The translations under genes were made by a program, and so were the position numbers. Of a stretch of 64,000 bases of DNA, positions 50,801 to 62,000 are shown one piece after another. Source of the DNA: Pelecanus crispus. Taxonomy: Eukaryota; Chordata; Aves; Pelecaniformes; Pelecanidae. The stretch spans positions 47,964,221 through 48,028,220 of the forward strand of contig NC_134643.1 of the NCBI RefSeq assembly GCF_030463565.1, read 5' to 3'. A model generated the notes under the pieces. It did no database searches and was not told the DNA's origin. It saw nothing but the letters and a program-made list of their open reading frames with translations. The number at the start of each line of letters is the position of its first letter. The first letter of the stretch is position 1.

Positions 50801-52907
50801 CACAACACAGGGGAAAACATTTAATTTCAACCTGAAATTACTCCAGATTTATTTTTTCAAGTTTGATTAATGAAGTGCCATAATCCCTGAAGGTTGGGTT
50901 TTTTTTTTCTAAAATGTGAAATTATTAATTACTTCAATACATTTATATTTGGTCTGAATAAAATTTACACTCACTGGCAGAGTAACTTTAAAAGTGCCTG
51001 ATGGTATGAATCCAGCAGCCTAAGGAACATACCAACAGATCTTTTCTGTTGGTTCAACGGAGAATTCAATGGGTTTGCAAAATTAGTAACATAGAATTTC
51101 AAAAGGGATACAACTACACAAAACAAACCGCTGTAATGCATTATCCTTGAGACTACATCTTGACACCATACTTAGGATGAAATGATACAGAATATAAACA
51201 TTTTAATAGCTACATCTTCAATTTCAAATCAGTTTGTTGCAAAAATTTTTCATTAACAAATGTATTAATTTTTCAACTAGTAGTGACATGTGAACAATTC
51301 TATACTGTGTCCTAGTAGACAAGATTACCGTCTACTGAAAAGCTGTTTTTCGAGAAACTACATTTGATTTCATTTGATTTGATACATTTCTCAGTATCAC
51401 AGTTACAGATGAAGAAAACTTTAGATTCCACACAAATCATTAAATCAACCATTTAATGACTTTCTCTCCAGAATAAAGAAGAAAAAAAAGAGGAAGCTAA
51501 ACGAGAGTGGAAAAAAAATCTTATAACTAGATATGAAAGAATTTAGACTTTATCCCAGAGATGGAATATTTGAAAGCATAGACTTCATTTTTACTGCTTG
51601 AACTGAATGAGAAAAAACAAATGAAGTACAAAACTGTACTCTGATTATAGTCTAGGTTCATTTCTATACTCTTTAATTACATCAGTTTTACCATTCAACT
51701 TTTAAAATCCAGCATGAATCAACTGTTGTTCTTTATTTTCTATTCTGTAGTACAGATTCGCTTTTTGTGTCATAAAAAGTTGACAGGTTCGTTTTGAATT
51801 CAGCTAAGTAATTAGCTACAACAAGATGTGCATTAATGTAGTATAGTAGGGTACAGTGTAGCATAGGATAAAACACTAACTAATCCTGCATTCAGAAAGG
51901 AAGGTCTCCAGCCTCATACTTCATACTACATTCAAGACCAGAGATGTACAGCTAACAGATAAACAGCTTGATGATATTGTTCTAAGTGAAAGGTAACTTG
52001 TTATTTAGGAAAACAGTAAACCATGTAACAGCACAAAACAGATGTGTTCCCTTAATTCAAGTGTTATGATTTAAATTATTATCAGTAAAAAAATCCTTTT
52101 CACTCCTACAGTATTTTGTTGTTCTTGCAGAAAGTAAACTATGTTCAAATGGCGTAGGACCTAAAGGCAATTAAAAAGCAAAGGTGTGAAGCTTAGTACC
52201 ACTGAATACGAAAGACCGAATACGGCTTTGGTCTTTAAAACGGATGCAGATTTACTGCCTTGATTTATTGCCCAAGTTCTATAAAGAACACTTTAGCACA
52301 ACAATAATCAGGTCCTAAATAATGCAACCACTCCATAAAGATGTGTTTTGCTTAACCACTAGTTTGACCACGAGTTAAGGTCATATCAAGAACTTTCTCC
52401 CCTAAAATGAGGAAATGGAATGTTAGAAGAATCTGCTACTTTAACAGATGTGTTCTCTAAATAAAGAGAATATGGGTTTTTTCCTCATAGGTTCTGGCAG
52501 AAATTAAAAGAAAAACCTGACATACTGGAGCAGGTTTTACTGTGGATATCTCTGCTAACCTTGAAATCTGAAAAGTTAGCTTCATCGTTTAGCTACAATT
52601 AGCTATCACAAGACTTACCTCCACCATTTTTCTGACACAGATATGGGAATCGCCACACATTCCCCAATCCCACAGAAAATCCAACTTGTGCCAGAATATA
52701 CTGAAGTTTGCTGTTCCAAGCAGGTCTTTCATCTTCTACATCTGAACCTTCTTCAACATCTACATCTTTTTCTTCTTGATCATCAACCATAAGTTCACTC
52801 TTCTTAAAGGCATCATCTGAAGAGTCTTCATTAGAGAGAAGGTCCTTAACTGACTCAATGACTTCATCATCTAGTTCTCTTTTCACTACCTTGCTGTTCT
52901 TAGGCAT
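26500..52907 (-). CDS. SLC6A15: SLC6A15, sodium-dependent neutral amino acid transporter B0AT2 (complete, 11 coding exons)
   Basis: Joined minus-strand segments: 52907-52619, 43730-43573, 43086-42960, 40962-40781, 39193-39083, 35639-35398, 35293-35101, 34149-33957, 31253-31094, 28504-28342 and 26871-26500. They sum to 2,190 nt, 729 residues plus TAA, all with GT-AG introns and matching phases. The product is a plasma-membrane SLC6/NSS symporter; the family member is known to carry leucine, isoleucine, valine, methionine and proline with Na+, mainly in neurons. Visible marks: an acidic N-terminal tail (residues 1-60); TM1 at about 69-91 with the unwound GLGN (80-83) and the [13 protein letters not shown] signature (85-97); 12 predicted membrane helices; a long second extracellular loop with a cysteine pair region; the TM6 GLGFGG motif; TM10 [15 protein letters not shown]; and a cytosolic tail ending PESDL. 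Human SLC6A15, recalled from memory, is 730 residues and collinear. The start is the first ATG of the spliced exon-2 leader. Identity is very secure. Confidence 0.97.
26872..28341 (-). other. SLC6A15: SLC6A15 intron 11
   Basis: 1,470 bp, GTATGT...CTCAG. A T-rich run lies at 27,836-27,855. Nothing else recognised. Confidence 0.95.
28342..28504 (-). CDS. SLC6A15: SLC6A15 coding exon 11 (residues 552-606)
   Basis: 163 nt. The acceptor is CCCTTCACAG and the donor GATACG|GTATGT. It encodes [11 protein letters not shown], the aromatic [12 protein letters not shown] segment and TM11 ([15 protein letters not shown]), then [12 protein letters not shown]. The match to the mammalian exon is collinear without gaps. 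Confidence 0.97.
28505..31093 (-). other. SLC6A15: SLC6A15 intron 10
   Basis: 2,589 bp, GTAAGT...TCACAG. It contains a minus-strand frame open for 96 codons (30588-30298) with a protein-like composition (see findings). The remainder is unremarkable AT-rich sequence. Confidence 0.95.
31094..31253 (-). CDS. SLC6A15: SLC6A15 coding exon 10 (residues 499-552)
   Basis: 160 nt. The acceptor is CCTTTATTCCAG and the donor GACAA|GTAAGT. It encodes TM9 ([16 protein letters not shown]), the [15 protein letters not shown] motif (the extracellular gate region at TM10), and TM10 itself ([13 protein letters not shown]). Reading through the donor meets an immediate TAA, so a retained intron 10 would truncate the protein before TM11. 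Confidence 0.97.
31254..33956 (-). other. SLC6A15: SLC6A15 intron 9
   Basis: 2,703 bp, GTGAGT...TTCCAG. No repeats or genes recognised. Confidence 0.95.
33957..34149 (-). CDS. SLC6A15: SLC6A15 coding exon 9 (residues 435-499)
   Basis: 193 nt. The acceptor is CTCACTGACAG and the donor TACTG|GTGAGT. It encodes [20 protein letters not shown] (end of loop 4 and start of TM8), TM8 ([18 protein letters not shown]), and the intracellular segment ending KVRKEILT. The NLGLGSM region takes part in sodium binding in the family. Confidence 0.97.
34150..35100 (-). other. SLC6A15: SLC6A15 intron 8
   Basis: 951 bp, GTGAGA...GACAG. Nothing else seen. The neighbouring intron 7 (35,294-35,397) is only 104 bp. 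Confidence 0.95.
35101..35293 (-). CDS. SLC6A15: SLC6A15 coding exon 8 (residues 370-434)
   Basis: 193 nt. The acceptor is GTTTTACAG and the donor AACAAG|GTGAGA. It encodes the large extracellular loop 4 between TM7 and TM8, a fast-evolving segment. Two sequons are visible, Asn-Leu-Ser at 383-385 and Asn-Phe-Ser at 394-396. The second is shared with the mammalian protein as I recall it; the first is not. Confidence 0.96.
35398..35639 (-). CDS. SLC6A15: SLC6A15 coding exon 7 (residues 290-370)
   Basis: 242 nt. The acceptor is AATTTCAAACAG and the donor ATCCA|GTATGA. It encodes [19 protein letters not shown] (extracellular helix and TM6, with the substrate-site GLGFGG stretch), [14 protein letters not shown], and TM7 ([19 protein letters not shown]). 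This is the most conserved part of the fold. Confidence 0.97.
36739..36750 (+). repeat. Run of 12 G (intron 6)
   Basis: A poly-G mononucleotide tract after a T6 tract. It is C12 in the SLC6A15 pre-mRNA. Likely polymorphic in length. Confidence 0.9.
38623..38657. repeat. Palindrome plus hairpin (intron 6)
   Basis: GGGACAAATTTGTCCC (38,623-38,638) is a perfect 16-bp palindrome, and its right half pairs again with GGGACAAATT at 38,648-38,657. Three copies of the 10-bp unit, two direct and one inverted, lie within 35 bp. They could form alternative hairpins in DNA or RNA. Function unknown. Confidence 0.8.
39083..39193 (-). CDS. SLC6A15: SLC6A15 coding exon 6 (residues 253-289)
   Basis: 111 nt (37 codons, phase 0 at both ends). 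The acceptor is TTTTTCAG and the donor CTAAG|GTATGT. It encodes TM5 ([20 protein letters not shown]) and the following extracellular loop up to MFTPK. Being in phase, it could be skipped without a frameshift, but TM5 would be lost. Confidence 0.97.
39194..40780 (-). other. SLC6A15: SLC6A15 intron 5
   Basis: 1,587 bp, GTGAGT...TTCAG. Contains direct-repeat copy A. An imperfect tandem of ATTCCCACTA units lies at about 40,568-40,605. Confidence 0.95.
39422..39563 (+). repeat. 142-bp direct repeat, copy A (intron 5)
   Basis: Matches 41,290-41,431 base for base except two positions (a C/T in GATGACGAG versus GATGATGAG, and a T/G in GATTGTTTTA versus GATTGGTTTA), with no indels. The sequence is AT-rich and has no CR1 or other family signature I recognise. 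It lies in intron 5. Confidence 0.95.
40781..40962 (-). CDS. SLC6A15: SLC6A15 coding exon 5 (residues 192-252)
   Basis: 182 nt. The acceptor is TCTCTTGACAG and the donor GGCAAA|GTGAGT. It encodes the rest of extracellular loop 2 ([20 protein letters not shown]), a second sequon Asn-Ile-Ser at 213-215, and TM4 ([14 protein letters not shown]) through KGIQSSGK. Its length is not a multiple of three, so skipping or deletion would shift the frame. It lies between two copies of a 142-bp direct repeat (see findings). Confidence 0.97.
40963..42959 (-). other. SLC6A15: SLC6A15 intron 4
   Basis: 1,997 bp, GTAAGT...GACAG. Contains direct-repeat copy B; otherwise AT-rich with no recognised element. Confidence 0.95.
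41290..41431 (+). repeat. 142-bp direct repeat, copy B (intron 4)
   Basis: Same orientation as copy A and 1,868 bp away, so the two copies flank SLC6A15 exon 5. Similarity fades quickly outside the core, though about 11 bases after it still match loosely. A local segmental duplication or gene conversion is the simplest reading. Confidence 0.95.
42960..43086 (-). CDS. SLC6A15: SLC6A15 coding exon 4 (residues 150-192)
   Basis: 127 nt. The acceptor AAATAG is preceded by a T-rich tract, and the donor is ACCT|GTAAGT. It completes TM3 ([16 protein letters not shown], with the conserved YYN) and enters the large extracellular loop 2, including [10 protein letters not shown]. The Asn-Thr-Ser at residues 187-189 is an N-glycosylation sequon at the position of a sequon in the mammalian protein. 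This exon falls between stop codons in a short frame, so it was assembled from splice sites and homology. Confidence 0.96.
43087..43572 (-). other. SLC6A15: SLC6A15 intron 3
   Basis: 486 bp, GTAAGT...AATAG. A long T-rich tract precedes the acceptor. Nothing else seen. Confidence 0.95.
43573..43730 (-). CDS. SLC6A15: SLC6A15 coding exon 3 (residues 97-149)
   Basis: 158 nt. The acceptor is TTTCATAG and the donor GTA|GTAAGT. It encodes TM2 ([20 protein letters not shown]), the intracellular loop [13 protein letters not shown], and the start of TM3 (GGIGFASCV). The [11 protein letters not shown] loop is a family hallmark of the amino acid branch of SLC6. Confidence 0.97.
46015..46122 (+). mobile_element. 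MIR-like ancient SINE fragment (intron 2)
   Basis: The segment reads as a diverged MIR/CORE-SINE 3' part: CCTAAGTGACTTACCC, then AGAGCAGGAACTGAACCCAG, then TCCCAGTCCACAACCTTAA and CACAAGGCTGC. These line up in order with the well-known GTGACTTGCCC, GGGATTCGAACCCAGG and CTTAACCAC pieces of MIR, recalled from memory. This is an old amniote insertion. Confidence 0.55.
48898..48927. repeat. 15-bp perfect tandem duplication (intron 2)
   Basis: TGTTATATAGGAACT occurs twice back to back with no mismatch, which indicates a recent small duplication. Confidence 0.9.
52619..52907 (-). CDS. SLC6A15: SLC6A15 coding exon 2 (start codon; residues 1-97)
   Basis: Encodes the start MPKNSK, a strongly acidic cytosolic tail (many D/E at residues 11-60), the [13 protein letters not shown] lead-in and TM1 with [12 protein letters not shown]. 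The donor is GGAG|GTAAGT. The exon ends after the first base of the Gly97 codon. The N-terminal tail is the least conserved part compared with the mammalian protein; TM1 is almost unchanged. Confidence 0.97.
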
Positions 52908-53099
52908 TTGTAATATGAAAGAAACCGTAAGGAAGTCAAGTTCAGCCAAGACAGATGAATAAGTGCTGAAGAAAGCTCTCCCTCTGCTTGGCCAAAAATA
53001 TTGAAGAAATAGACTGAAGGTAGTGCCTGGTGACTCCTTGATACCAGGGAATCAAGAGTAAGAACTTCTGTTTCTGAATGTTTGTTCTACTGAAAGTAT
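52908..53099 (-). other. SLC6A15: 5'UTR part of SLC6A15 exon 2
   Basis: A run of 13 T followed by ACAG on the minus strand makes a very strong acceptor at 53101-53100, so exon 2 begins at 53099. The 192-nt leader contains no ATG before the one at 52907-52905, which supports that start codon. The context of this ATG is not an optimal Kozak sequence (C at -3, C at +4), but MPKNSK matches the known N-terminus of the family member. Confidence 0.85.
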
Positions 53100-56000
53100 C
53101 TGTAAAAAAAAAAAAAGGATATTATACTATTATGCAGAAGAAACTTAATTTAGCAATCATATGCTTTGGTTTACCCATTTCTGCTTATCTCAATGATTTG
53201 ACCAAAGGAGAAAAGAGAAGAAAGAGATGTTAAACCACTTCCAAATTATAAAAATTAAGTCCACTTTTTTGGTCTTAAATATTTATGTAGAATACGTTTT
53301 ATTCACTTCCTGAGGATGTTTTCGGGGTTCTTTTTTTTTACTTCCTAAAGACCGATATGCTAATTGCTCATATTTTGACAGCATAACAAGATTCTTCTTA
53401 GCAGGCATAATGGCAGCACTTTGCATAAAATTTAGGAGCCCAATTCCATTACTTCCTGACTTAACAGCTGTATTGGAATTTATTAAAAATATGTTTTAAA
53501 AAAAAGTAGATTAAGTTTTTCAGACCATTTCTGAAAGTCATGCAACAATTAGGATTTCGATATATACAGGATGCACCTAGTGCTTCAAAAGCAACAGTGA
53601 CGTATTTTCCTGTGTTCTTCATCACGAATATATAACCACAATCATTTTTTCAAAGGAGAGATGCTCACCTCTTACAAGCTTTGATGCTTTAGATAGTTTC
53701 TTAGAAACAGGAAATAATTAAACATACCTGAAAACATCTGAGAAGCTGTAACCAAATCCTGCTGTTTCAAACGTGTATGTACAGACACAAAAATGCTTCC
53801 ATTTGAATATGTGTTTTTCCTTTTAAGACAATGAATCATTTAAAAAGACAGATCGACTTGCTTGCAGCTGCCATTCTGAAGGTAACCGTAAGATTTTGGG
53901 GAGGAATGTTTTTCGATAAATTCTTCACTAATCACATGGGACAAAACTTGTATGTGCAAAGCCATCTGCACAATTAAGAGTCTTAAAAGGGATTTATATT
54001 ATGTGTTAAGCTTCACGAAAACCCTAAAAAGGGAGTACCCAAGGAGTCTAATTGAGAACTGCTAACTGATGAGAATCAGAAATTACTGCAGGATACACGA
54101 GACCTTTCAGCTTTTGCTTATGGACTTGCTGCAACATCTGGTCCATAGGACGAAGGCTGTATCATGTTCCGATGAACTCGCACATAGCCGAGAACTGCAA
54201 GGTATTACTGGACTGTTAGCACAATCATTGAGAGATCAAGCACCTCAGGGCTGCTTCAGTGACAGACCAGAAGGAAAGACGTTAAGCCACTGGAACCCAA
54301 CCCACAGCTTATCAAGATGAGACCTCACAACACCACAACTAAAACCTCTGTCACCACAAGTACTATCAGCAGCCTTGCGGCTGACAGGACAATTACTTTT
54401 TTCAAGAGCTTCTAAGGATTTGAACTTCTAAGAAGTTGAACTTCACTCCAGTTGCCTACTAAACTCCATTCTAACCTCTTTCCATTCATTCCCTAGACTC
54501 CTGCCACTGCCTTCTCACTCTCCCTCTCCCTCCTGCTACTGCCTCCTCTCAGCAGCTCCAGCTCTGGCAGTCAGCCCAAATTTTTTAAGCACCGTAGAAT
54601 CTACTGGCTTATGATCTGCTTTGTGCTCACCACTGACACTGGAAGGGTTCAGGGTCCTATAAATCTTCCTCCTGGCATGTGGTGGAACTAGTATCAGGCT
54701 TTGTTTTGTCTGATACCAGTTCTTATAAAAAAAATTACGTATATGAGCTATACACAGAACAGCGTAATGGGGACACTTGGTAAGACAGCAGAGAAATCCT
54801 AATACTGTATCCTGTATATCTGGGCTAAATGAATGTCTGTTCAGGCCTCTTTTTATCTGTTTTGTCTTTTAGGTTGTAAACCCTTCAAAGGACTACATCC
54901 TCTTCTACTCCTTGCATGGTTCAGTAGCTCTTAGCTATGACTGCGATATCTAGGTAGAACCAGAATGCAAACACCAATAATACATTAAGTTGAAGCATTT
55001 AAGCAGTCCTAACAGAGCTTTGGGACTATAAGCCACAGCATCTGGTACTTCAACCACTACTTTTAGTCACATTTCAAACTCTTCTTTTCCTTTTGTTCCA
55101 CTGATGTAAATTAGAGCAGCTTCTCAGTTCCAGGAATTAGTAATAAGTTCAGGGAGTACGTTAAAATGAAACAATTTTCTCTGTATTTAATGTAACAGCT
55201 GCACAAGTGAAACTACATCAGTATTTGTCTGTGGGTCTGAAATCCTTCTCTAACTGTAATAAGCAAAAATATTTTCAGTTAAAAAGGCACAAGCCATCTA
55301 TCGGTATTAAAATGTTCAAAAAGGTCTTATCTGTATTAATTATGTTAGATATAGTAACTTGCAGGGGAGCAATATGATTTATCTGGGGCTCTCGCAGATG
55401 AGTCAATTCCAACAGATATTGCATCATTCTGTCCTGCCATGCATTAAACTCTGCATTACTACACTTCAGAGTGAACTGGGCTTGACACTTTTATTCCTAG
55501 CACAGTATCATATTAATTTCCCTTTCATGAACCTTCCATTAAGCAGGATGTTATCAATAGTGCTATCACTGTATAGGCTTGCAATACTTGCAGGGCTTGA
55601 GAAGAAGTGGGAGGCATGCTCAGGAGACTGGTGCTTGGTCTAACAGTACTGGTTTTCTAATTGAGTATGTACCATTGGCCAGCGTGCATCAAGGACGCAG
55701 GATAGTCCTTCAGGATACATCACAAATCCACAGGTGGTCTCCGACTGTCAGATTTGACAGTTTTGTTCTCTGTACTAAAGAGGTCAGTACTAAACCAAAC
55801 GAGGACTCCTACCTCACCAGACACAACCATCAGGAGCAAATGTTCAAAACATGGTCCCAACTGGTTTGTGCAAGGAGCCTGCTGTTCTGTGCTTGGCACT
55901 CCCAGAACACACTCTAAGACACACACAGAAGCTTCCCTCTTTGATCCAAAACACACCCACACAGAAGGCAGGCACCAAACTACTCAGCCTGAGCTCGGTC

Positions 56001-59000
56001 TGGATAGAGTGCTCCCGAGTGAAGACTGAATAGGGAGATACCTAGTAAAGTTACTCACCAGCACGGTTCGGCTAAACACGAACCACCGAACAAGCTCTTT
56101 TTTTGTATCACACTACTGAACTTTAGCACTTCTACCTATAAAATGGTATTTTAGGTTCCCACGTCATTTGGAACGAGTCCAGTATTGAAGATTTTCATTA
56201 GCAGCAAATAGCAATTAGGAAATACCATGCCAAGTTCTGTTAAACTGCTCTTTCAGTTAGTTCCGCTACCAGCCACCTTCTATACAGCCTTGTGCAGTAA
56301 TACAGCATTATGTGATTAGGACTGTTTCTCCCAAGTATCATTAAAAAATCTACATAATAAAGCACCATATTTACTAATGAACTACAGAATTCAGTATCAC
56401 AGCCTCACCCATTACCAGGATAATTTTAAACTCCAAGTCCTAAATCTTGTCACGTATTTTAAAATACTAGTATACTATTACCAGCATCTTGGATTAAAAG
56501 TAAAATGTCTAAAATTTAACTTAGCCTTATTAAAAGCTGTTTCTCTGGGGGTTGGTTTTGGGGGTTTTTTTTCTATCTTAGATCTAGATCATGGAATTTG
56601 ATCGGCTGATTTAACTCTGGTTTCCAGGCAGTTTCACTCATCCTTTTCATAACTCAAATGATGTCATGTGTCAGATGAGAACACTGAAGGGAAATTTTTA
56701 TTATCACATTTACTAGAGAATGTAATATTTCTCTGGACTTTTCCACAACTGAAATGAACAAATAAAGATGGTAACCCTTTTTCTTATGTGAAAACCCCTG
56801 TAAAAAAAAAAATCTAAAATTAATCTTAAACTGACCTGACAAGTGTCTGTATTGTTTGAGGGAATTTAACAGAATGGAAATTGCTGAACAGTACATGGTT
56901 CAGTTAGAACAATATTGAGAAAATTATTCTGTCACTGAACTAACAGTAATCAATAATCTGAGTTAGCATAAACAAGCTTTTGGAAACAACTTTCCAAATC
57001 AAACAAATCAGCTAGATTTTTTATGATGTCTTACTAGCATTGTCCTTGATATGTTAAGATCTCTATTTCTTTCTCATACTGAAAGATAAAACAGTGAGTC
57101 GTTTTTGACACATCAAGCAAACTGCAGACCCAAACCTCTTTCCCAGAACACAGTGGGAATTTTGTTATTTTCTTCTACAGAAGAAGAATCAAGCCTTACT
57201 GCATCAGCATGCAGAAGTAAAGTAACCTGATTAGACTGCCACATTATTAGCAGATTAAGCAATAATAATCCCTTGCGACAGGGAATTCAGACCCAAATTA
57301 GCTCCCTGGGAGATCTGGGCTTGCTATAGAACTTTTACTTCAGCTTCAGGCCCGCATTCAGAAACGCTGGCACAGGGAGATAAGACCTGTAAAGCCTCCG
57401 CTGACCAAACTGCATGCGTTTGCAGTAAGACTCAAAGGAACGTCGTTAGTCAAAGCACTAAAAGACACATTGAAAAATTTCGCTGCATACCCTTTTCTCC
57501 CAAACTTTCTTATACGTAATGCCTAATAAGGGAGTTGTACTAGTTCTGTCCAACACTGCTCCTCTTCACCGTTACACTGGTAACGCATCTTATGTCGGGC
57601 TCCCTTTCAACACATCTCTATCAGACAGATCTGCATGCCAACATAGAGACACTACTAGACCAACACCATACTTTCAGTTCTCTCAGCTGTGTAGTAGTAC
57701 CAGTAAACAATTAGAAGTTATGAGGCTGGAGATTTTCACAACGTGTACAGAAAAATAGGCACAAAAAAATCTCACTTGCTTACAAATTTGAAAGTATAAT
57801 GAGTACAACTGCCCCGTGTTCTTGCAATTACAGCATAAGTCTCTATAAAAAGCCATTTGTAAAGCAATTTCATGTTTAAAACATCCCACAATACTATTGC
57901 AACAACTGATACAACTAAATATTAAGGAACTTTTAGCAATGCTTTTCTGACACAAATTAAAACACAATGCTTTTTACATTGTGTTCCTTTTTAAAACCAG
58001 CACTCCTCTCTGAAAAGCAAAGCCCAATAAACCCTCCATTCTTTTCTAACACTGTGTACTTTATTTCTTTTATTATCTTATTTTTACATCTGATGAAAAC
58101 ACAGCAACTCGGCAGAAGTATCTACATACAAATTTTAAACACATTACAAATAATCCTCAAATCTTCTTTGATCAAAACCAGTTTCAATCTTCAATGTGAC
58201 TTGGAAGGAAAGGAAAGAAGGGGGAAAATAATTAAAATAGTGTGTTCATATTTTCATAAAAGACTATCAAGAAAGTCCAGACAGAAAATAACTTTCTAGA
58301 AGGCTACTGTAACATCATAAAAAAATAGAAGGAAAGAATGGATACCTTTTTAAGTTCAAAGTGTGCCATTAAAGGGAGAAAAAGATTAACATTCTGTTCT
58401 TCAGAGCTCTGCGTTCTTCTCCGATGAAGCAGTCAACATACGAAAATGCTGCTGTGGGGGTAGCAAAATGCAATATAAAGCTGCAGCCAGTTCACATTAC
58501 TGTAATCTCTGCTTTGAAGGTAGATTGTGACAGCACAGTGTACCAGTCCAGTCCCACAAGCTTACATCTTACACTCCTGTTCACAAAATCTCCACCTTGA
58601 CTCCCAGCAAAGAAACCAGTATGATTCAGCAGAGGACACAGAACTAAAAGTCAGGATTCTCACCGTGGCAGAAGCTCATAAAAGATCTTGACTGATATTC
58701 ATGCCAAAGGTTTCAGTCTGTATGAAATCACTGTATGAGAATTATATGCAAAAGTAAAGAGGAGCTTTTGCACTTGAAGGAAATCTATAAAATGCATCTC
58801 AAATACGAGTCCATGAGCTAGGCAGAAGAAAGCATGATGGGAACAACCAATATAGAAAAAAGAAAACCAAAGTTTTAGGAGCAAAGGACGGCTGTGAGTC
58901 TGCAAAAAGGAATCAGGCCACTGATGCAGACAGGATGGGGGAAATAGCTAATGACCATCATACTTGAGTGCAAAAGACAGAAAGAGGACTGCAGGAGCAA

Positions 59001-62000
59001 ACCACGTTTCGTGGGAATACTGTGATTGTGAGAATGGCTATCGCTGGTGAATCTGTGTACAGATAATTATTTCAGCAAGACCTACACTGTGTTACAGTAC
59101 TCATTGCACAGACTGAATTACTGCTGCAATGCAGCATTGTGTTCTTGGGCGGAAATAAGAATATGCACCGTAGCCTTTTTGCCTAGTCAAGCCCATTTTT
59201 ATCTATCTACTGAAGCAGCCATTATGCTGCTCTTCAGCATGAACTACATGATCTAGCATTTTGCCCTAGCTAGTTTAATACAGCCTGTCAGTAACAGATA
59301 CCGATTCAATAGGTTCTTAACTCAATCATAATGAAAGATAATTATATTCTACAGAATGAAACTTACATTCCTCTGCATTCTTCAGTGATGTTATCCGAGG
59401 CATGCTAATGCATGTTACACATACTATATTACATTGTAAAAAAAATAAGAGCTCTTTGGGCTACGGGATACTTGAAAGCATTAGAAAACGTGAATGTTTT
59501 TGATTCTCCTGTCTCTATACAATTAAATCATTTAGACTATAGCAAAACTATTTAAAGATGCAAGACTAAATTCACAACTGCTGCAAATACGGGTAGTTAT
59601 ACAGACTTCAGTGACACTGCATCTGTTTCACATTTCTGGGAAATTTGTTCTCAGTTCCTACAAAATGTTCTTCCTGGCTTTATCTTACATCAAGACCCTG
59701 CACAGTCTCAAATGCAGACAATTTCTCTCCCAGATTAGTCTCCTTAAATTTTAGTTACAAGAGAATACTTTCTACTATTATAAGACAAACACAATGATTT
59801 GACAAAAACAGTAAGATTTCTTTCTTGGAATTCTTTGTTGTCAATAGATTTGATCTTAACAGCTTGTATGACTTCTTCCAAATCACTGGCCCAACAGAAA
59901 TATCCAAGAGAGAATGTTACAACCTAGAGCTCTTGAATGTAATTTTTTTCTTTTCATTGCATGTACTCTCTAAAGACTATATGAGCCTTACCGTAGTTTC
60001 TCACCTGCTTTCACAGATTTCTCAGTATTTTCTTCTCACAAATCAACTTCACTGAAATACTTCACAGACTTAGATGATGTGCTAACTGTAATTTCCTATT
60101 CAGATGGAGAAAACGTATCACTTATTCTGCAGTCTTTTCTTACGTGTACTTTATTGAAGGAAAAAGTTCAGTAGTCACCACTCTTCCAGCTGAAGCTGAG
60201 TGAAGTAATCTCAGCAATTCTGACAATACTCCACCCTGGATTGGTCAAACTCAAAAGGCGTAACTGCTGGCAACATGAAACAAAATCTTCATTTTCTGAC
60301 TTCACCATATAAGCTACAAGAGGACCACGACTTTATTATAAAATCTTATCACACTTCTCAGAAGTGAGAGGATATGAAAGTATATTAAATATTTCATTAA
60401 AGTCCTGAAGTTATTTAAGTTGCAAAATCAAGTACTGAAAGTTAGATATTACTGGATATAGTTGCCCTGAGTCTTTAATTCTCTGCCCTCTGTGCTTCAG
60501 AATGGACCAATAAGTAAATCAAGCTGTCTTTGGGAACAATTTATGTGATTACTTCTTTGTCTGTTTTTTACACATAAGCAAAGAAGGTGAACTGTTCATA
60601 GAGAGGTTAGCAGAAATCTTGCTTCTCCTCAAATCTGATTATTTAATTTCATTATATAAATCATGCTTTCAAGTTACGCTACAGTAAATCCCTATATCTT
60701 TAAAAAGAAAATGATTAATACCAATTCCACTATAGAAAAATCCATCACTGTAAATGTCCTATTCCAGTTTCCCATCCCTTCTCCATTTTGGCTTAAGAAG
60801 AGGATGCTGAATCATTAGCACTGCAGTACACATTTCTGACACTTGAAATGTGAAAATAGTATCATTTGCCAGCAGCAAACAACTATTTTCCCAAAGTGGG
60901 AAACAGACCACTGGCACAGTGAGTTAGGTTCAAGGTGTTGCTGTACACGGCGTTACGCAACATTTTCTTTTCTTTCTCCCATACAGACAACAAGGAACCC
61001 CTAGTCTTAAGAGCACAAGGTAAGAATGAAGAGCTCTGTTTCACTGTAGGCTTCTGGGAAGCTCAGCCCAGTTACTGCCATTGCCTAAAGCAACTGTCCT
61101 GGCAGTTACCATTGCTCTTTCACAACGACTTTGTACGGGCTTGTCAGGTTTTGTGCATCCAGCTCTTCAATAGAATAAGTGCTCAGTTATCATTTGTCGA
61201 CGACACTTTTTTTCCTAAATTATTCAAGAACATTTCCTGAGTAATGGCAAGGATACTATGAATCAAATTTCAAGGAAGAAGGGAGTTGCTTAAGTTTTAA
61301 GATGCCACCTGCTGATATGTCAAAGTTATGCTGCAACCAACTGAGAATCCAGAGATCTTTAAAGTCACATGGAAAAGTTGCTACCAGTATTATCATTTTT
61401 TACAATCCATTGCCATGCCGATCTATAAATTTTATGAGCAAAGGACCCAAAACTGTTCTTCCAAAATCAACAGATATTTTGTCCTTTGGAGCAAGACATT
61501 ATTCCGTGATATAAGTGGAACAGTCAGTGCAATGGAAAGTAGCTGGGGTTCACACAACTGAACATGGCCTTAACGTTGTGGACACTTTTGGTTGTACACT
61601 AGAGAATTTCAGAAAAAAATCTGTCTTCCCAAAAAGATTCCCAGCACAAATACTTCCCAAGTGATGTAATTTCATACCAGTTGAGCAGCAACTACTCCAC
61701 TATAACTTAACAATGCAATTTATACCAAAATGAATAGCTGTAATTAGTAGACTGTGTTTCTGAATAACCTGTGATTTTTTCTTTTCTGACAAATTCCACA
61801 TTTTACAAGTTTTGTGCATACAGGCTTTTGCAATACACAGCAAAGACAGGTGACAGAGTTGTTCAATCTATATGGTCCTCATCTTGCACTACTACTTTTT
61901 CACTTGCTTGCCTGTAAGAAAAAACTGTAAGGATGACAAGACACTAAAAAGGGCAAGAGGAAACAGCTTACTGCAGAACTAGTTTCAAGATGCCTCAGCA

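Larger units (their letters stand above)
43731..52618 (-). other. SLC6A15: SLC6A15 intron 2
   Basis: 8,888 bp, GTAAGT...CATAG. Contains the MIR-like fragment at 46.0 kb and the 15-bp tandem at 48.9 kb. A slightly GC-richer patch at 49,080-49,450 has no recognised content. No coding sequence seen. Confidence 0.93.

Noticed and set aside
52908..52949. In-frame 14-codon N-terminal extension of SLC6A15 ([13 protein letters not shown] before MPKNSK).
   Set aside because: It would need a TTG start; there is no ATG in the exon-2 leader before 52907, and the known protein starts at MPKNSK.
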